Origin: Rhizophagus sp. LPA8_4_AMF
Taxonomy: Eukaryota; Glomeromycota; Glomeromycetes; Glomerales; Glomeraceae
NCBI GenBank assembly: GCA_021464525.1
Contig: JADRCO010000970.1
Coordinates: 1 to 24,067, forward strand
Direction: 5' to 3'
Length of the DNA: 24,067 bases
The translations under genes and the position numbers were made by a program. Below, piece by piece: positions 16,758 through 24,067 of this stretch (the first letter of the stretch is position 1; each line of letters begins with the position of its first letter). The notes beneath the pieces were generated by a model. It ran no database searches and was not told the origin of the DNA. It worked only from the letters and a program-made list of their open reading frames with translations.

Positions 16758-19700
16758 TATATTCTATTAAACTCACCATATCTTTTATCAACATTACTGT
16801 TAAAATAACCTCAAATACTGTTAATATCATTGTATTAATTTTAATAGTCACATGATTGCAATTATTATGTTTCATATCCGTAAAACAATATGTAATTTAA
16901 TAGCAATAACCAACTTTAAACATCAATTGAAACTATTAATATTCCTGCTTATTTTAATTAAAAATAGCTTTTTGTTATTTATAGAATAAAATTTAATATT
17001 ATTAATCATTCTTGTTAATCAATAAATCTAGTATTGGACTTTGATAACAACTTTATTAATTTTTTTTTTTATTTAAAAAAGCTCTTTTTGAATTAAACCT
17101 TATAAAATAAATCTGAATTCAAGAAAATAAATTTAATTGTTAAAATTAAATGAAAAATAAAATCTTTATAGGAGTTTAATAGCTAGTTTAAATAAAAGTA
17201 TATTCTCATGTAAAAATAAGTTTACCATATTATATTTTTTAAAAGTAACTGTCAGATATCATAGATTATATAAACTAAATAAATTAATTTCTTAACAATT
17301 AAAAAGTTTATTATAATAAGCCTAAATTGCAATATAGTCAAGGCTTAGATTTAAATTAATTAACTCAATTTTCGATAATCATTATTTTTACATTAATACC
17401 TTTCCTGAAGATGAGAAAAAGTGTCTCAAACTAGTTGAGATCAAATTTAAAATTAATTTATAATCCTTATATTAAGCCAGTGATTAGTATCTGAATTACT
17501 TATTAATTATTAATAATATTGTTAAATTATGCAATAAATAAAAACATCAATTATTCGTTATACTTAAAATAGTAAATTAATTTTAATGTTAGTTTTTAAC
17601 TTTTTGCTGACATTTCTTTTCTTTTATTTGGAAGTTATATATGTCAATTAGTCATATTTATTTATATTTATTGTAAAAATGCCAATCTAATTACACGTCC
17701 ATGTTAGTTTGGTATATTACAAATTTGCGTCTAATGCAAGTTGCAAACTGAAAGGCAATCACTCAAAAATGGATATGAAATGCAAGTCATATCTTGTAAG
17801 AAATCCCACTAATGATAACTACAAACTCCACAGCCTAACTTGAACATATTCAAATAAGTGTTTCATCAAGAAATATGAATGAATTTTAATTGTCATTACA
17901 TTAAACTGTTGTTATCTAAATAAAATGTATTTACATTAATAACATCTGAAAAAGATAAAATATACTGAGATATAAATATTTGTAGGATCTTAGAATTTTT
18001 TAATTAATACTTTGCAATTGACCTTGCATTAGTTTAGCATGATATATTAAATCCAAAGAAAGTATATTCACAAAATATTACAAATATGCAACTTTGAATA
18101 TATAGTTTTGTTCATAATTAATTTGATTATTGTGACTGATTGAATATAGTATAGATCAAATAATTAAGATTTTAGTAATATAAACTGATAAAAAGTATAT
18201 AAAATGTCAATAAATTACCATTTTATTACAATATCATTAACTTAAACATATAACATAATATTGTACTTAACATACTTACTATAACTTATATTCAAATATT
18301 ATAAGTATTAAAAAGATATTGAAACAATTAATGGTTCATCAATTAGACTGCTCATTTAGCATTTGAGTTGAGAACATATTAATTCAGCAGTAATTAACTT
18401 CTTTCTGTTTGATGCTTAGCACTAGCTGTGACTCTTAGTCTACAGTAATAAACTCATAGTTCAATCTTAGTGCAAGCTAGAACTCTTAGTTTTCTATCTA
18501 GTTTAGTGTATTTGAATTTATTAATGGAAATGTTTTCTTATAAGTAATGATGCATAAGTTATATATTTCACTTTCCAAGAATTTGACAATCACATGAAAC
18601 ATTCCAGTGACATGAAAGTCAGACATCTGCAGGAAGTTTCTATTCTGAATTTCTGATAAATCAAAAAAATAATATAAATAATGTTTCATTAGGTTAAGAA
18701 AATGAAAAGTAATGCAGCTACAACAAGTGATGCAATTCAGTTAGAAACTGCCTTCAAACGAAGCTTGATAGTAGAACAGAAATAGAGAATACCCAAAGAG
18801 CCCTAATTCTATTAAACAAGATGAATATTTTTTTAACTAGAAGTTAATAATCAGTAAAAGTGCAGAACAAATTATCTTTATTATAATATTTTATGATGAA
18901 TAAAAAAAAAGCAAAATAGCCGATTTAAAATGAATCTCTATTTTACTTCAACCTCTACACAATACATCATTTGTGCAGGCTTTAAATTAATATAGACCAT
19001 TGAATCTTGATATTGATCAAAAAATAAAAAATTTATATTTTCAGAGTTATTGCATACCTGTTGAGATTTTATATGTTTGATCTTTATTCTTTATTGTTAA
19101 AATATAACCAGGATGTTGAAAGTCTTTTGATAATATATATATGATTTATGTTAATACCCTTAAAAAACTGAAACAAAGATTAAATTATATTATTTACAAT
19201 ATATTTACTATTAGTTGTTAAAGATAAATTGAATTTATTAATTTAAATAAGTAGCCAAGCAATAAAAATAATGAATTTTTGAAATGAATAGACATGGATC
19301 AAGTAAAGGCGTAAAGATAAACAATGTCTATCTATAATTTGTTTATTTTTAATAAAGTTAAATTACTTAATATAACTTTATAGCTACTTATTATTATAAA
19401 TATTCTAAGATATTTAATGCACGAAATCCTTAAGAACATTATATATACTATGATATATCAAAAATACTATACCTATGTGCAAAAGCTATAAAATATTTAA
19501 GTCATGCTAATCTTCATATTATTATAATAAATCAAAATAGTAATTTTATTATTTCCTTTTACCAAAAATTATAATGTAATGAATTAATGTGGTAAAGAAC
19601 TAAAGTAAAATTACATGATTGAAATAAATACTACAATTGTATTAAAACAATAGGATTATTATTACTTTTCATTTATAAGAAAAAAAAGAGTTTAATATCA

Positions 19701-22085
19701 TTTACTTGATTGTAGTTTCATAACTTTAGTTCTCTTTAAAGGAAATTAATAGTACTTTATATATATATATAACAAGTGCAATTGCAGCTTAGGATGATAG
19801 GCTTTAAGATTTTCTTTGTTTATATTTAAATTTATCATAGAGATCAATATAAATGATGGATCAATAATGAAATAAATTGCTGTCAACTCTAGCCTTTATC
19901 ATACAGTAAATCAACATTTAGATCATGATAAATCATTACATGCACTAAAAATTTCGTGTAATACAATTAGATAATATTTATTTTATGATGTTCATCACAA
20001 ACTTTTTATAGTATGTACATATTCACATGCATGCTCCTACTAGGTGACATTTTTGATGCAATAAATACGATAAGTTTCAGCATCAACAATTTTGAAGTAT
20101 CTCCAATAATGGTTTTTCTAATATGATGACATTAAATAATCACCCATACTACTGATCATGTAGTTCAATTCTTTTTTTTTAATTCTTTCAAAAAATTTAT
20201 GATGAAGTTAGCTGGGTCATTTTCATATATCAACAACACAATTTGTGGTATCAATATTAACGCAAATCTGCAAGTTCTACCATAATATATTTTACAAGCA
20301 GTAGTTAAAATAAACAATTTAACTGCAAATTGATAGAGGAGAATGTGAAAACCAATAAGTATTTGCAATTTAAGTGTTTATTCACTTAAATAACTCCATA
20401 TATTATTGTTCACAATATATTACTATAATAATATCTTTTGGATGCCACTTGCACAAAGTATTAAAGTAAACAATCTATTGGGTAGTGGCTATAAATTGCA
20501 TATACAATAAATAATAATTTTATATTTCATAAAAAAAATATTTAAATATTATATTACTTATAATTGAAATTTTGATTATCTATCATCATGAAATTAGTAA
20601 AATATTCAAAATTTTAATATAATACTCCTATATTGTTATAGTATGATGAAATAATAATCAATTGTCGAATTTATTTTGGCAAATCCATCTTTATCAATTT
20701 ATTTAATTTATTTTATATTTTTAAATTTATTAAATATTACCCATTTTACAAATTTGTCAGAGTTTTTTTTTGCTAATTCTTACACTATAAATTGGATCTT
20801 TAATAAATTTATCATTGCAATTATTCCAATTTAACTAATTTTCACCATAATTCTTCAATAAATGGTTTATTACAATAAAACATTCTTTACAGTTTTAAGA
20901 TTTAATTTGTATAAATATGGCTTTCTGATTAAACAAGTATAAAATCTATCAAGCATGTTGTTTAATCCATTTTCTAAATCAAATTCCATCCAATCAATTG
21001 ATTGTATTTGACTCAAAGTTTTATTTAAGGTTGACACTAATAAATTTTAATGGAAAAAATTACATTTTAATATTGTTGTCTTTATCAACTTTATCAACAT
21101 TATTGTTCAATAAAGTTCTCATTAATATTATTTTTATATATGGTTTGCTCAGGATTATCTGTAAAAAAAAGAGAGCTAAAAAGCATAATAAATAAGTTAC
21201 TTCTAACTGATAAAATAAGTTATAAAGAGAGTAGCAATAAATACTAGGCAAGAGAGTAATAAATTATATCCCTTTTATAAAGGTAACTTTTTATTTGATT
21301 TAATGGCTAAATATTAAATAAATTATTTATTGCTCTTTAACTTAAATGTTATAAATATACACTAGTAATAAGTAAAAGTCTTTTTTGAAACTCTATGGGA
21401 AAATTTATGATATACATTAAACGAAGATAGAGTGACTAGAGCATGTAACCTCAATGTAATATTACACGTGACTGTCATGACTTGCTTGTATTACTTCTGA
21501 TCGATGAGTCAAATGAATTAATGAATTTAACTTTCTAGTGACTCCCATTTCTAGTTTATCAAAAAAAAGAATAAAATATTCTTCCAAGCCACAATTCATC
21601 CTAATTTATATGATCAAAAAGATTATATTTTTTTGAAATTACAATATAGTATATACATTTTTGCTTTAGTAATGTTAATTATTCATTGTTCCCAGTTTAA
21701 GCATGCCGTTAATTAAATTCAATTCGCACTTTCACTTTTTTTAAATTTATTTGTCTCCCGATCTTTTTTTAAATCCACTAATATATGTTTACTTCATCAT
21801 TTTCTTAACTCACCTTTCTCTTTCTTCATTCTATTATATTTATTTGAATATACATACTCAATATCCCTTGCCATTTTTTATTGACTGCTTTTAACTAACA
21901 TTCATTTGTATAAAGAAAATGCGATTTGTCATTTTTTACGTACGTACGTACAGTATTATTAATGGATCTATAGTACGTCAACATTTCGAAAGGAGCAATT
22001 GATGATTTTTGATAATTTTGCTCAATTACAGACTGATTTTTTATTGATGTAAAGAACAAATTTTACATATACACTATAATCAGTG
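16758..22085. other. long AT-rich region without recognisable genes
   Basis: About 5.3 kb on both strands shows only short frames of random composition (for example 18498-18689, 20165-20368, 20998-21195) with no domain motif and no splice-joined series. Minor items are a TCTCAA/TTGAGA pair near 17420-17445, related phrases containing 'ACTCTTAGT' at 18427-18500, a TA microsatellite near 19760, and (ACGT)3.5 at 21939-21952. Confidence 0.6.
21939..21952. repeat. (ACGT)n microsatellite
   Basis: ACGTACGTACGTAC, 3.5 units, self-complementary. Confidence 0.85.
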
Positions 22086-22157
22086 TTGAACAAAATCGTG
22101 TTATATATGTTATAATACCCTTTGAACAAAATCGTGTTATATATGTTATAATACCCT
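22086..22157. repeat. perfect 36-bp tandem duplication
   Basis: Two identical 36-bp units (22086-22121 and 22122-22157), starting TTGAACAAAATCGTG and ending ATAATACCCT. Their identity suggests a recent duplication. The unit is a multiple of three, which keeps a minus-strand frame (22022-22252) open, but that frame has no other gene-like feature. Confidence 0.9.
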
Positions 22158-22435
22158 CTAAAAATAATAAGATACCGTTTAAATAATAAAAGTGTATTTC
22201 TTCCTATAAAAATATTTTTTTTCATTTTTAATGGCCTATAATTATTATACATCGGCTTATAGTACTATTAAATAAAACAATAATAAAACAATATAAGAAG
22301 CAATAAACTATTTTTTAAAAAAAAGAAAAGATTTAGCACTTGGACTATAAATTGGAGGAATGTGGAACAAATTTTAAAGAAATATAATCTACAACTTAAT
22401 ATTATACTAATAATATAATATCTGCTGTAATCAGT

Positions 22436-23757
22436 TTAATCAGCAATTGAACAGTCTAAACATTCGGAATGATCATCATTATCACATTTTGGAAGGTCTT
22501 TCGTAAATGGATTTAATAATCGAGATATATTACTAGCTTGTGGATGTGTTGTTGATTGATTAATTTCAATTGATGAAATATTATTTTTTCTGCATTCTTC
22601 TGCTTCTTTAAATTGCTTTCTTATTTCATCATTTAAACTAAGATTATACGAATAAATAATATCCACTACTTCAATAGCATCTGGTCTATTGCCAGGAACC
22701 GAATCCCAACACCTTTTCATTAATTCAACATAACATTTTGGTATTTTTAATTCATTTAATTTAGGTCTGATTCCATTATATATATCTAATGCTAATAACT
22801 TATCATGAGCACGATCAGCAAAAGGTTGTCTTCCAGTTGCTACAAAATACATGATCATACCAAAGCTATATATATCTGCTGCTTTGGTGTAAGGTTTTCC
22901 TCTCAACACTTCTGGAGCTACATAGGACATCACTCCATAAATTTTGGATTTGTCTACATTACCAATTTCTCCACATAATCCCATATCTGAAATATATGTA
23001 TCATTATATTGATTAACAAACCCATATTCAAATAATATATTCCCTGTGTGAAAATCACAATGAACCAACTGTTTTTGATGAATTTCATTTAACCCAATAA
23101 TAATATTATATAATGTGTAATTTATTATTCCAATCAAAATCTTTAGAACACTTATTTATCCAATCATTAAAATTCCCACCCTCTGCATATTGAAGAACTA
23201 TTATGTAATTTTTTGTTTTTGGGTCTTGAGATATTCCATATATTCTAATAATATTACTACCATACTTATTCATTGAATATGCTTTAATCTGTTAAGAATA
23301 AAAAAACCTGTTAATATACTAAAGAATGTATGATATTTAGTTACAATTTTATAAATTCCACACATCACATACCTCATTTAGAAATTCTTCAGTCTTATTT
23401 TGTGATTTATATAAACATTTTAAAGCAACTTTTTTACATGAACCTCTTTTCCATTCTTTATCATAATTGTTCCATTTCGCTGAATATACTTTAGCAAATC
23501 CACCTTCGCCTATTTTCTTAATATCTTTAAATTGATTAAATGAAATCCATTCAAATATCATTTGGGTTATTAATTTTTAACTGCATTTCTTGAATAAATT
23601 CATCAATTTTTTCATTTCCACTCCAATTTGTAAGATTTTTTTTCAAATAATCTATTTGGCATGGTTTACACCATTTATGTTTTATGTCTGTATATTCTTC
23701 AATACATGTCTCACAATAACTTTTAACATATTCTTTATGATGATTTACAAGAACCAT
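22436..23757 (-). CDS. protein kinase with N-terminal CxxC...CxxC motif; two frame changes, probable pseudogene
   Basis: Exon 1 (23757-23373) and exon 2 (23288-22436) flank an 84-bp intron (GTATGTGATG...TTCTTAACAG). The N-terminus carries C15-x2-C18...W29-C30-x2-C33, probably zinc-binding. WSGNEKIDEFIQEMQL follows, a linker seen before kinase domains in this family. The kinase domain has IGEGGFAKVY (Gly-rich loop), VALKCLY (Lys), HCDFHTGNIL in place of HRD, DMGLCG in place of DFG, VAPEVLRG, DIYSFGMIMYF and RCWDSVPGNRP. HCD/DMG cores are usual in these fungal kinases, so the variant is not itself a sign of decay. The tail (about 55 residues) is Ser/Asn-rich and ends CDNDDHSECLDCSIAD. The frame changes once near 23550 (before IFEWISFNQF) and once between 23108 and 23137 (within KLHII...NIIIGLNEIH). 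Either it is a young pseudogene or these are one-base assembly errors in A/T runs. Confidence 0.8.
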
Positions 23758-23975
23758 AACATAATCTTTTAATCTGGCTTTTGAGATATTCCATATATTT
23801 TGAAATAGTTATTGTATATTTCCATCTAAACAATTTTAATTATATTAAAAGACAGTATTTAAGTTAGATTTATAGAAATTAGAAACTTTCGTAAAATCAT
23901 ACCTTCTTCAGAAATTCATTAATCATATTTTGTGAGTTACATAGTTTCAAAGTAATTTCACTAGCTTGAACTCTT
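23745..23975 (-). pseudogene. relic of a second, truncated kinase gene
   Basis: Exon-like DNA at about 23975-23903 reads EITLKLCNSQNMINEFLKK. It matches ALKCLYKSQNKTEEFLNE of the neighbouring kinase. It ends at a donor (GTATGATTTT). A 77-bp intron (23902-23826, acceptor TTGTTTAG) follows, then DNA that shares ATATGGAATATCTCAA and the (K)DYVMVL strand with the neighbour's second exon. The piece therefore covers subdomains II-V, with the intron at the same place. It has no Gly-rich loop, no catalytic core and a broken frame. It runs directly into the first exon of the kinase at 23757, so that gene's ATG lies inside this relic. Confidence 0.8.
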
Positions 23976-24000
23976 GTCAACATTTTATTATTCGTACTTA

Positions 24001-24067
24001 TACTTGCCGCCCATATTAATGGGATTGGGAGAATCCCATATCCCATCCCATCCCAAATCCCATCCCA
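24001..24067. repeat. probable transposon edge with CCCATCCCA repeats
   Basis: This is a GC-richer block with a CCCATATTAATGGG palindrome, a GGGATTGGGAGAATCCC palindrome and then repeated ATCCCA units up to the window end. Clustered subterminal repeats next to a junction with kinase sequence suggest the end of a DNA transposon continuing beyond the window, much as ATCCGGAT repeats line the element at 6374-7697. The other end and any target duplication are not visible. Confidence 0.5.

Noticed and set aside
22022-22252. 76-codon frame with repeated GYYNIYNTILF
   Set aside because: It is kept open by a 36-bp tandem duplication and has no other gene-like feature or homologue I recognise.
1-24067. 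CRISPR arrays, operons, bacterial-type signals
   Set aside because: Spliced genes, LINE and hAT-like elements mark a eukaryotic genome; no regularly spaced repeat array is present.

Overview
The window looks like an AT-rich eukaryotic, most likely fungal, genome. It closely resembles arbuscular mycorrhizal fungi of the Rhizophagus/Glomus type. This is an inference from gene content, not a database match. The signs are short GT-AG introns (72-84 bp in the kinase genes, 138 bp in the deaminase relic), a tyrosine-kinase-like protein kinase carrying C-terminal Sel1 repeats, a second kinase with an HCD/DMG-type catalytic core and an N-terminal CxxC...CxxC motif, an OTT_1508-type deaminase relic, and heavy transposon load.

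Layout: (1) About 152-5560 is a decayed, 3'-truncated LINE on the minus strand. Read 5' to 3' (high to low coordinate) it has a coiled-coil N-terminal region, an ORF1-like segment, a CCHC zinc knuckle, an Arg/Asn/Gly-rich linker, an AP-endonuclease-like domain and the start of a reverse transcriptase. The endonuclease is split by a 1.3-kb unidentified insertion (about 1925-3238). The LINE stops at about 151 against another repeat. (2) 6374-7697 is a non-autonomous hAT-like element with 13-bp terminal inverted repeats and a perfect 8-bp target-site duplication. It contains its own hairpin-forming tandem repeats. (3) 9553-11645 (minus) is an intact five-exon gene, 595 codons, for a protein kinase with five Sel1 repeats; its upstream side has a TATA-like box and a TGACGTCA palindrome. 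(4) 13133-13210 is a compact hairpin candidate, and 13419-14839 (minus) is a broken deaminase gene. (5) 14840-22435 is mostly featureless AT-rich DNA with a degenerate dispersed repeat, a promoter-like block before a 40-codon ORF, and small tandem repeats. (6) 22436-23757 (minus) is a second kinase with two frame changes. Its N-terminal exon is fused to a relic of another kinase (23745-23975). The window ends in a transposon-like edge with CCCATCCCA repeats.

There is no operon logic. The two kinases belong to large lineage-expanded families thought to act in cytoplasmic signalling. The rest is transposon-driven turnover: nested insertions, a collapsed tandem duplication and a decayed deaminase. 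No clear new multi-gene system is visible. The best leads are the deaminase relic, the kinase-on-kinase junction, the unidentified insertion inside the LINE, and the hairpin at 13133-13210.
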